This document shows, in pieces, positions 53,730 through 62,918 of a stretch of 64,000 bases of DNA. The stretch comes from Spirochaetia bacterium UBA5763 (GTDB lineage Bacteria > Spirochaetota > UBA4802 > UBA5550): positions 167,116-231,115 of the forward strand of contig DIEX01000018.1 in the NCBI GenBank assembly GCA_002418835.1, written 5' to 3'. Made by a program: the position numbers and the translations under genes. Numbering within the stretch: the first letter of the stretch is position 1; each line of letters opens with the position of its first letter. The notes under the pieces were generated by a model. The model saw only the letters and a list, made by a program, of their open reading frames with translations, did not search any database and was not told where the DNA came from.

Positions 53730-54521
53730 TTAAGCAGTATGAATTATCCCGATCATTCTGTCATGCAGAATTCCGTTTGAGGCAAGAATTTCGGGAAACT
53801 CCGGGTCAAAGGGCTCACCGTTATATTTAGTGACACGGCCTCCGGCTTCAGTGACAATGAGGCTTCCTGCTGCCGTGTCCCAGGGGTGGAGCATGGGCTC
53901 CCAGTAACCGTCGGTCCTCCCTGCAGCAAGATAGCAGAGGTCAAGGGCGGCAGAGCCCAGTCTCCTGATGCATTGAATTTTCGGGAGAAATACATTGAGC
54001 TGTTTCAGGTTGTTCTTCTCCATGTCCTCTTTTGCGTACGGGAACCCTGTTGCGAGTAATGCTATACCAATATCAGATATGTTGGAAACGAGAATCTTCT
54101 CTCCATTACAGAACGAGCCCCCTTTGTAAAATGAGTGAAACATTTCATCATGAAGAGGATCATAAACAGCGCCGCTGACTACACGGTTTTCCTTTAAAGA
54201 GTATACCCCGATTGAAACGCAGAAAAAAGGGATACCGTGAGCATAGTTATTTGTGGCGTCAAGGGGATCAATGTACCATGTGTAACCGCCTGATGCATCC
54301 TTTCTGTTCCCCTCTTCAGCAACAATGGAGTGATCAGGGAAGGCTCTTTTGATTTCAGAAACGATGAAATCCTCTGATTCCCTGTCAATATTTGTCACCA
54401 TATCAGTACGGCTTTTGTAGCTAATCTTTGTACTTTTGGATCTGAATCCGGAAAGGAGAATGGCGCCTGCGCTTCTGCACAACTCCACCGCGAATTCAGT
54501 TAATTCTTCCGGTTTACTCAT
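53730..54521 (-). CDS. suhB: Inositol-monophosphatase-family phosphatase (SuhB)
   Basis: 263 aa with the family metal sites: VAEEGN, WYIDPLDATNNYAHG (usually DPLDGTTNF) and WDTAAGSLIVTEAGG. The family dephosphorylates myo-inositol 1-phosphate or related sugar phosphates with Mg2+, and SuhB also has a moonlighting role in rRNA antitermination in some bacteria. The Ala-Thr-Asn-Asn variant keeps the metal-binding Asp residues. Sixteen bp after hpt and 19 bp before xseA. Confidence 0.9.
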   Translation of the reverse strand: MSKPEELTEFAVELCRSAGAILLSGFRSKSTKISYKSRTDMVTNIDRESEDFIVSEIKRAFPDHSIVAEEGNRKDASGGYTWYIDPLDATNNYAHGIPFFCVSIGVYSLKENRVVSGAVYDPLHDEMFHSFYKGGSFCNGEKILVSNISDIGIALLATGFPYAKEDMEKNNLKQLNVFLPKIQCIRRLGSAALDLCYLAAGRTDGYWEPMLHPWDTAAGSLIVTEAGGRVTKYNGEPFDPEFPEILASNGILHDRMIGIIHTA

Positions 54522-54537
54522 AATTTCTCCTGGAATT

Positions 54538-54894
54538 TTAGAAGGAGCCCTGTTTCAGAATAGATTTCATTTCATTTGATAAATTATCAATCTCCTTTTT
54601 CAGGTGATCGAATTTTACATCAGCATTTTCAAGGAGGTTTTCTCTGCCTGCAGTTTCCAGTTCAAAGGCAGCGTCATAAGCCCTGGGCGCAGAAAAATTC
54701 GCAACAGCCCCTTTAAGGGTATGCGCGGTTTTTCTCAATGAGTCAGCGTCTTTACGCTTTATAGAATCCTCTATTTTTTTTAGAAGAGAGAGTGAGTCAT
54801 CAAAAAAAAGATCAGTCAGTTCTGCGAAAAGAGAGAAGTCTTTATCAAGCCTCTCTTCCAGTTCGGATCTGTTTATTATTTCATTAGAGGTCAT
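54538..54894 (-). CDS. Stand-alone Hpt (histidine phosphotransfer) protein
   Basis: 118 aa forming a helical bundle with the phosphorylatable His in LRKTAHTLKGAVANF, the standard Hpt motif, near residue 58. It relays phosphoryl groups between receivers of hybrid kinases and response regulators. No kinase is adjacent, although the window holds two receiver-bearing proteins and a kinase elsewhere. It is the first gene of a transcript continuing into suhB and xseAB. Confidence 0.9.
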   Translation of the reverse strand: MTSNEIINRSELEERLDKDFSLFAELTDLFFDDSLSLLKKIEDSIKRKDADSLRKTAHTLKGAVANFSAPRAYDAAFELETAGRENLLENADVKFDHLKKEIDNLSNEMKSILKQGSF

Positions 54895-55022
54895 TTGAAT
54901 TCTCCTGTAATCCCTTCAGTTCAAGTATAACATGCCCGGATTCATAATTAATATAACAGGAATTATATCCCCGGTCAACATCTCATTTATTTTCCTTTAA
55001 TAATAAAACAGCAGTAATTTAA

Positions 55023-55739
55023 TCAGAAAATAAAGATATTGTCACTATAAATTGCGTTAAAATATAATCCTGAAGAATCAGCGGTACATAACTCTTTGAT
55101 AATTTTTTCAATTTCATCTTTAAAAGAATCATCCAGCTGAAGCTGGTAGGTCAGTGATTCAGCTTCCTGTTTCAGGTTCTCAATTCTGTGAGGGCGTTCC
55201 TCGACTATTTTTTTTATGGTAAAATCAGCCCCCAGGTTATTCAATACTGATTTTATTTCATCATTAAAATCACGGTTAAGTCTTATGCCGAGTTTTATTC
55301 TTGTCTCCCCTGAAAGAGTAACCATTTCAGAGGGTTCCCGGACAATAAGAACTCTCCGGGATGAATACCGGTACATAAGCTCTATAGCTTTTATTCGATT
55401 TTTCATCGGGTAGAGGGAGTGTACGCATATCGAGGCATCATGCATGCCGCCGCTCCAGTTTTCCCAGTCATTATTTATTATGGTGAGCATCTTTCTCTTC
55501 TCAGCAGGGCATTTCTTCAATATAAGAGCTGACATCTCAGAAGCCGGTTCAACAACAGTTACTCTGTGTCCTGCCTCAAGGAGAGGCAGAGTGAAGAATC
55601 CTGTACCTGCTCCTATATCAATTATTGAGCCGTATCCTTCAACTGTTTCAATGACAGGCGGGAGGAGTCTGCCCGGATATCCCGCTTCAGCCTGCTGTAT
55701 ATCGTAGAACTCAGCGTAATTGTGATCCTTAAACCTCAT
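55023..55739 (-). CDS. Class I SAM-dependent methyltransferase
   Basis: 238 aa. Motif I is clear in SIIDIGAGTGFFTLPL, followed by motif II VTVVEPASEM and a later ISICVHSLYPM-like segment (HDASICVHSLYPMKN). The C-terminal third is helical and unassigned. The substrate cannot be named. It is separated by 128 bp from hpt and stands alone, divergent from the membrane protein gene at 55855. Confidence 0.85.
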   Translation of the reverse strand: MRFKDHNYAEFYDIQQAEAGYPGRLLPPVIETVEGYGSIIDIGAGTGFFTLPLLEAGHRVTVVEPASEMSALILKKCPAEKRKMLTIINNDWENWSGGMHDASICVHSLYPMKNRIKAIELMYRYSSRRVLIVREPSEMVTLSGETRIKLGIRLNRDFNDEIKSVLNNLGADFTIKKIVEERPHRIENLKQEAESLTYQLQLDDSFKDEIEKIIKELCTADSSGLYFNAIYSDNIFIF

Positions 55740-55854
55740 ATAAACTCCGTCAGGAGAGAATTTGTTATTGAATTATAGATATAATATGAGAAACTGAATC
55801 CAGCAGTGTCAACCGGCATTTTCCGGTCTGATAATAATAATTAAATGAGATTAT

Positions 55855-57180
55855 ATGCAGATAATAAGAGAACAGCTTAAAAAGATATATCATTTTCTTC
55901 TCCTTCTTGTACTCCTTTACTCGGTCAATCTCGGTTTTAATATGCTTTATGACTGGGGCGGAGTTTCGGTTATTGTCAGGGTTTATATAATGGTTCTCTC
56001 CTGCTATATAGTATTTAATTTTTCACAACTTGACGCCGGAGATCTTCGTGAATTGTATAAGAAAGATTACGGAAGAATGGGGGCTTTCTATCTTTTTATG
56101 GTGCTCAGGATATTCCCCTTTCTGTTTATCTACCTGATGACCGTTATTTTTACACTCATCAATTATGTACAGAGCCCGGGGTGGCCTGTTGAAACTGTAC
56201 TGAAGCTCATGGATGGACGATATTCGAATACAGTAATTTATGCTCTCATTCTGTTTGTTGTACTGAGACTTAAAATAAGGCCGGGGATATCAATACCTGT
56301 TTTTATTGCTGCGGCAATTATATATTTTTATACAGATAAACTGCTCTATAGACTCTTTGATCCGGGCATTGGAGTGTCATTTATTAAGCTTTTTAAATTT
56401 ATGATTTTCTATTTTATACTTCTCTACGGTTACTCAAAAGAAACTCTGAAAGTTTTTTATACAGTAGTAACTTCTGCATTAGCCGGAGTTGCTACCTTCA
56501 TTGCTCTTGTATCTGTTTATTTTATCATTTTCTTTTTTTCAGATTCCGTACGAAGGATACATTCAAATACCGCTGAAACACTTTTAAAATACGGGTTTAA
56601 CCGTGTATTCTATTCTTATGAAAAATCTATTGAAGAGCAGGGAACAAGTAATGATGTGGCAAATCTTATCCGCTATTCAGAAAAAGCGGGGTTAGAGATT
56701 TCTTTCTCAGGTGATAAGTGGGAAAGTTTTATAGTAATGTCCGGAGCCAGAGATGCAGAAAAAATATTCAGACATCTTTACAGAAAAAGAATTATTCTGA
56801 ACTATAAAGTTGTTTCAGGGTATGCAGTTCATCAATCTGCTGTTAATCCTGATTTTTTATCTGCAGGAATATTTTTTAAAAAGTATTTCGCTCTTTATTA
56901 TTCAGAAAACAGCGAAGACTTTTTTTCTATCTATAAATCAGGAGATCTTGTAATAAGAAGATGGATAATTGATGTCCTGGGTTATGTTCATGATTATGAC
57001 TCAATCAGTTTTCTAATCAGCAGGCTTACAGACCCTGACAGAAAAATTTCTGAGAAGGCCTATGAATCTCTAAAACAGTTAACAAAACTCGATCCTGCCG
57101 GAAGTGATAAGAAGGACATTCACGATCTCGATGTAGTTGACAGGTTCAGTGAATACGCGGAGAAGATCAGGAAGCGTTAA
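55855..57180 (+). CDS. Polytopic membrane protein with a cytoplasmic HEAT-like tail
   Basis: 441 aa. The first 240 residues contain six or seven hydrophobic helices (for example FLLLLVLLYSVNLGF and VATFIALVSVYFIIFFF). The remaining 200 residues are soluble, ending in helical pairs (VIRRWIIDVLGYVHDYDSI, FLISRLTDPDRKISEKAYESL) that resemble a HEAT-like repeat. No family recognised. Composition is AT-rich. The last 14 bp overlap the convergent nth gene. Function unknown. Confidence 0.68.
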   Translation: MQIIREQLKKIYHFLLLLVLLYSVNLGFNMLYDWGGVSVIVRVYIMVLSCYIVFNFSQLDAGDLRELYKKDYGRMGAFYLFMVLRIFPFLFIYLMTVIFTLINYVQSPGWPVETVLKLMDGRYSNTVIYALILFVVLRLKIRPGISIPVFIAAAIIYFYTDKLLYRLFDPGIGVSFIKLFKFMIFYFILLYGYSKETLKVFYTVVTSALAGVATFIALVSVYFIIFFFSDSVRRIHSNTAETLLKYGFNRVFYSYEKSIEEQGTSNDVANLIRYSEKAGLEISFSGDKWESFIVMSGARDAEKIFRHLYRKRIILNYKVVSGYAVHQSAVNPDFLSAGIFFKKYFALYYSENSEDFFSIYKSGDLVIRRWIIDVLGYVHDYDSISFLISRLTDPDRKISEKAYESLKQLTKLDPAGSDKKDIHDLDVVDRFSEYAEKIRKR

Positions 57181-57805
57181 GCTCTCTAAAATAAACACAG
57201 TGCCCCTTTACGGGACATCTCCCGCATTCCGGGTTTCTTGCTTTGCAGATAACTCTTCCATGCCTGATAAAAAGCAGGTGAGTGTCTCGCCACTTCTCAG
57301 AGGGGATAATGCCGCACAGATCCTTTTCTGTTTTGTCAGGGGTATCGCTTTCTGTGTAGCCAAGCCTTCTGGCGATCCTTCCCACATGAGTATCTACCGC
57401 AAGCCCCGGGATGCCGAATCCCATTGACAGTATTACATTGGCGGATTTTCTCCCTACTCCGGGGAGCTTTAAGAGACTCTCCATACTGCGTGGCAGCTCA
57501 CCGTTAAATGTTGAGGTTACCATCCCTGCAAGCATTACAATATTTTTTGCCTTTGAGTGATAGAATCCGGTGCTCTTAATTATTTTTTCCACGTCTGATA
57601 TGCGGGCTCCGGCCAGGCTGCTGAAGCCGGGATATTTTGCAAAAAGTTCTCCCGTTACTGAGTTAACCTGTTTGTCAGTTGTCTGTGCAGATAGAACAAC
57701 TGCAACTGTCAATTCATAGATATTGCTGAAATCCAGGTCAGCTTTAACATCTCCGTAAAACTCACTCAGTTCTTTCAGTATTTTTTCAGATTTTGCCGGG
57801 GTCAT
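57167..57805 (-). CDS. nth: Endonuclease III
   Basis: 212 aa with the helix-hairpin-helix LPGVGRKSANVIL including the catalytic Lys, the catalytic Asp in LAVDTHVGRIARRLGY, and a C-terminal [4Fe-4S] loop with four Cys, CKARNPECGRCPVKGHC. It is a bifunctional DNA glycosylase/AP lyase for oxidised pyrimidines. Four bp behind rdgB, so two nucleotide-damage enzymes are co-expressed. 3' end overlaps the convergent membrane gene by 14 bp. Confidence 0.96.
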   Translation of the reverse strand: MTPAKSEKILKELSEFYGDVKADLDFSNIYELTVAVVLSAQTTDKQVNSVTGELFAKYPGFSSLAGARISDVEKIIKSTGFYHSKAKNIVMLAGMVTSTFNGELPRSMESLLKLPGVGRKSANVILSMGFGIPGLAVDTHVGRIARRLGYTESDTPDKTEKDLCGIIPSEKWRDTHLLFIRHGRVICKARNPECGRCPVKGHCVYFRELNAS

Positions 57806-57809
57806 TTTT

Positions 57810-58409
57810 TTATCTGCCAGCCAGTTCTTTAATTATAACTGAAGCATGGTCAAGGGCTTTGCCTCTGTGGCTTATCCTGTTTTTTATATCCAGGGTCAGT
57901 TCAGCCATAGTTCTTCCGTATTCAGGAAGATAAAATATCGGGTCGTATCCGAAACCGTTCTCTCCGCAAGGCACAAGTGCAATTCTCCCATCGCAAAAAC
58001 CTTCAGAAAAAAATTCCCTGCTGTCAGGCAGCGCTATGGCTATAGAGCAGACAAATCGGGCGCCCCTTTCGTAGTCAGGGACTCCTTTCATTTTGTCAAG
58101 AACCAGGAGATACCTGTCACGATCAGTCAGGCCCTCTCCTCCATATCTTGCCGAAAATACTCCCGGTTCACCGTTTAAGGCATCGATTACAAGGCCTGAA
58201 TCATCCGCCATAGACGGGAGCCCTGTGAAATCCCGTATAACACGCGCTTTTTTGATTGCATTCCCTGTGAATGTATCGGCATCTTCAATGATCTCCGGTA
58301 TGTTTTTGAAATCTGATAACGGAATAATCTCAAGGTGTTGTTCATCCGGGAGTTTGTTTTTTATTTCAATAATTTTGTTTCTGTTTCCTGTTGCTATAAC
58401 GAGCTTCAT
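57810..58409 (-). CDS. rdgB: dITP/XTP pyrophosphatase (RdgB/HAM1)
   Basis: 199 aa with the family signatures VIATGNRNKIIEIK, ADDSGLVIDALNGEPGVFSARYGG, FGYDPIFYLPEYGRTMAEL and the closing SHRGKAL. It hydrolyses non-canonical purine triphosphates to monophosphates, keeping them out of DNA. First gene of rdgB-nth. Confidence 0.96.
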   Translation of the reverse strand: MKLVIATGNRNKIIEIKNKLPDEQHLEIIPLSDFKNIPEIIEDADTFTGNAIKKARVIRDFTGLPSMADDSGLVIDALNGEPGVFSARYGGEGLTDRDRYLLVLDKMKGVPDYERGARFVCSIAIALPDSREFFSEGFCDGRIALVPCGENGFGYDPIFYLPEYGRTMAELTLDIKNRISHRGKALDHASVIIKELAGR

Positions 58410-58496
58410 AATTCTCCTGATTCCGTTTATTATGGTATATTTTATGAATTGTTTATTGATGATTGAGCTTTTATTAGTTATTATTTATAAAATAGT

Positions 58497-60665
58497 ATGG
58501 TAATGTTTTCCAGATTTCATTTCCATGTTTGTCGTACACCGGAGATAATTGGCAATAAAAAAATGATTAAAATTAAAAATCAGAATTTAAGAAATGTAGC
58601 CTACTGGATCGTTAAAATATTTATACCGAACCTGATACTTGCTCTATATGTGTTAGGACTCCTTGCTTTCAGGGAGGATATTGATAAAACCACATATATT
58701 TTTCTCGTGGCAGGTATGCTGATCTATTTTGTAACCAGGCTCTATTTTTATTACTACAGGGTCGGTTTTTTTCTCTGGAATAACCTGAGAAATCTTCGCC
58801 AGATTATAAATGAATTCAAGAAAGGAAAATTCGTTCTGAATGAGTCAGATATCGTTGTCTCTGATAAAATATCACTGGTGCTGCGGGAGCTCCTGACAGT
58901 GGGGAAACAGTTTGATTCCATTGTCACATCCCAGAGTGATGAACTTAAAAAATTTCATGAGATCTACAGCCATATTATATGTTCTATTAATTCCCACTTC
59001 GTAGTTATAGACAGAGATGAGAATGTCATCTATGCCAATGAAGGTTTCTGTAAAAAGTTTAATGTTGAGGCGGACAGAGTTATAGGTAAAGGGCTCAATT
59101 CGCTTTTCTATTTTGTCAACACCAGGCTTAAAATGGGTATCAGCCAGGTGATGAAGGAGAGAGGAAGCGACTCGGTCGTTCTTAAAAATGTTCACCTGAT
59201 GTCGATACACAGAAAATCTATTATCTCGGATCTCAAGATATCGTACATGACAGTGAATGGTGAACCGCAGGTAGTAATAATAATTGATGATATCACTGAT
59301 CGCTTCAGTAAGGATTATCACGCCTCTATACTGACTCATCTTTCAGAGACAATGGGAGAGGAAGCGGAGACCGAAACTACATTCTACAATATACTTGTTG
59401 GTGTTACATCAGGCTCCGGACTCGGATTTAACAGGGCTATGCTGTTCATGGTTAATGATGAAATACTTGAAGGGAAGATGGCAGTGGGACCGGATTCCTT
59501 TGATGAGGCTATTGAGATATGGAATTCCCTTTCGTCAACAGATACTGATCTCACTGTACAGTATCCCATCGAGATAAAACGCGGGAATCTTCTGAAAAAA
59601 GTACAGAATTACAGTTCAAGTTTAAATGATAATAACGTTTTTACCTGGGCCCTGAAGAACAAGGAGCGTGTATATGTAAAAAACGCCTGGAATGATAACA
59701 GGCTTGATGATGATATACGAAAATTTATGGAAGTCGATGAATTTGTTGTTATGCCTATGATCTCTTTTAACAAGGTGATTGGGATTATTGTTGCTGATAA
59801 TAAATACAACATGACAGGGATTTCATCACAGAGTATAGACCTCCTTTCAATATTTTCTTTTCAGGCGGCATTTCTTATTGAGAATTATCTCAACCTCATC
59901 GAAGTAAAGAAGGAGATGAAAAAGCTTGAAGAGAGGCAGGATGCCATAGTTGAATCTGAAAAGATGGCGGCAGTGGGGCGGATAGCTTCACATATTGCTC
60001 ACGAGATACGGAATCCTCTTGTTACTATGGGCGGTTATGCGAAGAGGATACTTAAGCATTCCTCCGAAGGGAGTCCGGATTTAAAAAAGATTTCCAAGTC
60101 CGCAGATATTATATTGAAAGAGTCGGAACGCCTTGAAAAAATTCTCTCAAATGTAATGGACTTCACAAAGCCTTCGAAATATATCAAGGAGTTCAATGAT
60201 ATAAACCATATAATCAGGGATACATTCAGGCTTCTGAAAAATGTTCTTCTTGAGAAAAACATCAAAGTGAAGATGGACCTTGATGAGACTCTCCCCAATG
60301 TAAAATCTGATTTTAACCAGATGAAACAGGTGCTGCTGAATCTTTTTCAGAATGCCATTGATGCAACACCCGCAGGGGGCTCAATTCATATACTGACCGA
60401 GAGTGACGAGGCCTACATCTTTGTGAGGTTTATTGATACAGGAACCGGAATAGCTGCTGATAATCCCGATGTGATTTTTGAGCCTTTTTTTACCACAAAA
60501 ATTACAGGGGTAGGCCTTGGGCTTGCCAATGTTAAAAAGATTATAAAAGACCACAGGGGGAAAATATGGGCTTTCAACAGAGAGGAGGGGGGAGCTGAGT
60601 TTGTGATTAAAATACCTCTTCCGGCCTCAGAACAAAAAGTTATAAATATTGAAGAAAATATCTGA
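58497..60665 (+). CDS. Membrane sensor histidine kinase (PAS-GAF-HisKA-HATPase)
   Basis: 722 aa as drawn; the start is uncertain, because ATG 58563 gives a better N-terminus (MIKIKNQ) but neither has a clear SD. Two membrane helices (about 35-55 and 65-85), a linker, a PAS domain (about 150-265, VVIDRDENVIYANEGF), a GAF domain (about 290-475) and the kinase core: H-box SHIAHEIRNPL with His502, N-box NLFQNAIDATPAG, G1 DTGTGI and G2 GVGLGLANVK. It autophosphorylates and probably feeds the response regulator 62 bp downstream. Signal unknown. Confidence 0.92.
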   Translation: MVMFSRFHFHVCRTPEIIGNKKMIKIKNQNLRNVAYWIVKIFIPNLILALYVLGLLAFREDIDKTTYIFLVAGMLIYFVTRLYFYYYRVGFFLWNNLRNLRQIINEFKKGKFVLNESDIVVSDKISLVLRELLTVGKQFDSIVTSQSDELKKFHEIYSHIICSINSHFVVIDRDENVIYANEGFCKKFNVEADRVIGKGLNSLFYFVNTRLKMGISQVMKERGSDSVVLKNVHLMSIHRKSIISDLKISYMTVNGEPQVVIIIDDITDRFSKDYHASILTHLSETMGEEAETETTFYNILVGVTSGSGLGFNRAMLFMVNDEILEGKMAVGPDSFDEAIEIWNSLSSTDTDLTVQYPIEIKRGNLLKKVQNYSSSLNDNNVFTWALKNKERVYVKNAWNDNRLDDDIRKFMEVDEFVVMPMISFNKVIGIIVADNKYNMTGISSQSIDLLSIFSFQAAFLIENYLNLIEVKKEMKKLEERQDAIVESEKMAAVGRIASHIAHEIRNPLVTMGGYAKRILKHSSEGSPDLKKISKSADIILKESERLEKILSNVMDFTKPSKYIKEFNDINHIIRDTFRLLKNVLLEKNIKVKMDLDETLPNVKSDFNQMKQVLLNLFQNAIDATPAGGSIHILTESDEAYIFVRFIDTGTGIAADNPDVIFEPFFTTKITGVGLGLANVKKIIKDHRGKIWAFNREEGGAEFVIKIPLPASEQKVINIEENI

Positions 60666-60727
60666 TAAAAACTTGTTAATTACCGAGTAATTGCTTATTA
60701 TAAAAAAAAATAATCCGGGTTAAAACT

Positions 60728-61096
60728 ATGCCGAAGATTTTAATTGTTGAAGATGAGGAGAACCTGAGAGAACTTTACGCTGAGGATCTTGAAGAGTCAG
60801 GTTATGATGTTGAAAAAGCTATAAACGGCAAGGAAGCCATGGAGTTTGTCAGGAAGGGGGCCTTTGATCTTGTAATAATGGATATAAGGATGCCGGAAAT
60901 GGACGGCATTGAGACTCTGGGTAAGATAATTACCATGGAGAAAAAGCTCCCTGTAATTATCTATACAGCCTATTCGAATTACAAAAGCAATTTTATGACA
61001 TGGACTGCGGATGCCTACCTGACAAAATCGTCAAATCTTGATGAGCTTAAAAACAAGATACGGGAGCTGCTTGCTTTGAAAAAGGTTCAGGGGTAG
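60728..61096 (+). CDS. Single-domain response regulator
   Basis: 122 aa, receiver only: VEDEEN acidic pair, phospho-Asp in LVIMDIRMPEMDG, Thr in IYTAY and Lys in YLTKSS. There is no output domain, so it acts by protein contact or as a phosphorelay link, in which case the Hpt at 54538 could be a partner (inference). It follows the histidine kinase by 62 bp and its end overlaps queD by 10 bp. Confidence 0.93.
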   Translation: MPKILIVEDEENLRELYAEDLEESGYDVEKAINGKEAMEFVRKGAFDLVIMDIRMPEMDGIETLGKIITMEKKLPVIIYTAYSNYKSNFMTWTADAYLTKSSNLDELKNKIRELLALKKVQG

Positions 61097-61461
61097 AAAG
61101 TACATCTTGATGTATCAGATTCCCACACAGTGATAGAATCCACAGCAAGTTTCTGGCCGGTTCTGTCAAGCTCCTCCTGTGCCCGCTTTGCGATATAGTT
61201 TGCTATATTCTCTGAACTGGGATTTATTTTATCAAAGGGTTCAACTTCATTTACATTCTTGTGATCAAGATCATTGCAGATCTTTTTTAATATCGCTTTC
61301 AGATCATGAAAGTCTATAAGTAAACCAATTTCATTGAGCCTGTCACCTTTTACGTTCATAACAACCTTCCAGTTGTGCCCATGAATGTTTTCGCATTTAC
61401 CTTTGTAGCCTCTAAGCTGATGAGCTGAGGCAAAATGATCTTCTATTGTCAGTACGTACAT
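61087..61461 (-). CDS. queD: 6-carboxytetrahydropterin synthase (QueD)
   Basis: 124 aa. Zinc ligands His14 (SAHQL), His27 and His29 (IHGHNW) and the catalytic Cys23 four residues before them, in the CxxxHGH pattern that separates QueD from mammalian pyruvoyl-tetrahydropterin synthase. It turns dihydroneopterin triphosphate into 6-carboxytetrahydropterin, the first committed step to queuosine. No queC, queE or queF is here and no preQ1 riboswitch was recognised upstream. Convergent with, and overlapping by 10 bp, the response regulator gene. Confidence 0.92.
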   Translation of the reverse strand: MYVLTIEDHFASAHQLRGYKGKCENIHGHNWKVVMNVKGDRLNEIGLLIDFHDLKAILKKICNDLDHKNVNEVEPFDKINPSSENIANYIAKRAQEELDRTGQKLAVDSITVWESDTSRCTFYP

Positions 61462-61696
61462 TTTTTTCTCCGTTAAAGTTTACTATAACAATTAACTATT
61501 AAAATAGAAGAAATCTGTTTTACCCTGAATTTGAGATTTCTCACGTGCGTTCGAAATGACAGGACTTAAATAATTCGTTAAGTGTTATAAAATAATAAAT
61601 GAAAAGGGGATGCAATTAATTTATATCTACTTATCTCCTCTCCTTTATAGTTTTTTAATATTTATAATATGAATGATTTTTTTTAATTGGTTACGT

Positions 61697-62731
61697 TTAA
61701 ATAAAAGCTCCGAGTGATTTAGAAATTTTGTCGATCTCCTTTTTGGTGAGAGTCGGATAAATCGGGAGAGAAAAGAGTTTTTTTGACAGCCTGTCAGCAT
61801 TGGGATAGTCAAAGCCCTTGAAGCCCAGGAGTTCATGGTTCGGATGGGGAACAACTCTATCAAGCTCTATGCCGTTTTTCTTCCAGTATTTTTCCACCCT
61901 GTCTGAAGGTGCATCGAATATCAGCGGGAAGGTCTGGTATCCTGCTGATTCGCTGTATGGCAGCAGCGGTTTGTGTGATGTTATGCGGGCAGATTCATAA
62001 TATTTCAATGCAATCTCTCTTCTCCGTCTGATGAAATCCTTCAGCTTCGCAGACTGTGAAAGTCCCATGGCCCCCTGGAGATCAGTCATGGTGAAGTCGA
62101 AGTTTATCCCTTCGCTGTTACCCCCCCTGAGGTCTCTCATTGATGAAAAATATTTGGAGTTATTTGTCAGCACCACTCCGCCGTTACCTGTTGTGATTAT
62201 CATTGACGGTGCGAAAGATGCAACTGTAAAAGAAGCTGCCGAACCTGCCGGTTTCTCATTAAATTCTGTTCCGATAGAATGAGAAATATCTATGATAAGT
62301 GGCACGTTAATATCTTTCAGTTCTTCTGTATCAAAATGGAAGCCCAGCATATCCCCCGCAATAACAGCTTTAGTTTTGTCTGTAATCTTTTCTTTAATGG
62401 CAGCGCCTGAGGGGAATAATGAACCATCCTCTGAATCAACAAGAACCGGCTTCCCCCCTGTCAGAAGAATAGCGCTCAGAGGTGCACTGCTGAAAAAAGC
62501 AGGAAGAATAACTTCGTCATCTGCATGAATCTCAAGAGCTTTAAATATCAGTATATAGCTTGATACCAGCGAATTAACGGCAAGGGGGTATTTAATACCT
62601 GTAATGTCAGAAAGAACAGATTCAAAATTTTTAACTGTGCTCCCTGTGGTAAGCTCATCATGTATCATGCAGTCAAGAACACCCTCAAGCTCTTTTCTGG
62701 TTATTGTGGGTTTACTCGATACGATTTTCAT
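61697..62731 (-). CDS. DegT/DnrJ/EryC1-fold protein lacking the PLP lysine
   Basis: 344 aa with the sugar-aminotransferase fold: GSTVKNFESVLSDITG, an AVNSLVSSYILIF helix, EVILPAFFSSAPLSAILLTGG, the PLP-ring Asp in LIIDISHSIGTEF, and RDLRGGNSEGINFDFTMTDLQGAMG. At the place of the Schiff-base Lys (SFxxxKxxxxGEGG in the family) the sequence is SFAPSMIITTGNGG: Met177 replaces Lys, Asn replaces Glu. The normal transamination is therefore not expected. It may be a non-catalytic or altered member; no sugar-nucleotide genes are adjacent. Stand-alone. Confidence 0.85.
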   Translation of the reverse strand: MKIVSSKPTITRKELEGVLDCMIHDELTTGSTVKNFESVLSDITGIKYPLAVNSLVSSYILIFKALEIHADDEVILPAFFSSAPLSAILLTGGKPVLVDSEDGSLFPSGAAIKEKITDKTKAVIAGDMLGFHFDTEELKDINVPLIIDISHSIGTEFNEKPAGSAASFTVASFAPSMIITTGNGGVVLTNNSKYFSSMRDLRGGNSEGINFDFTMTDLQGAMGLSQSAKLKDFIRRRREIALKYYESARITSHKPLLPYSESAGYQTFPLIFDAPSDRVEKYWKKNGIELDRVVPHPNHELLGFKGFDYPNADRLSKKLFSLPIYPTLTKKEIDKISKSLGAFI

Positions 62732-62918
62732 TTATTCCTCGTTATTAATTTTCTGGAGTAACAGGTATTCTGAGAGATTCAGGTATACAAATGTTTATTT
62801 AAGCGATTATATGCAGAGGTCAAGGATTTTTGCGACATAAAATTAAAATTAGGATAAAGCAGAAAAACAATTAATCCGATATAATAAACAGGTGTTTGTA
62901 TATTCGGAGGTACTATAA

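Noticed and set aside
61529..61562. TTGAGATTTCTCACGTGCG-type repeat next to queD
   Set aside because: It looks like a dispersed repeat end, but there is no second copy in this window and no clear inverted structure, so it is not listed as a feature.
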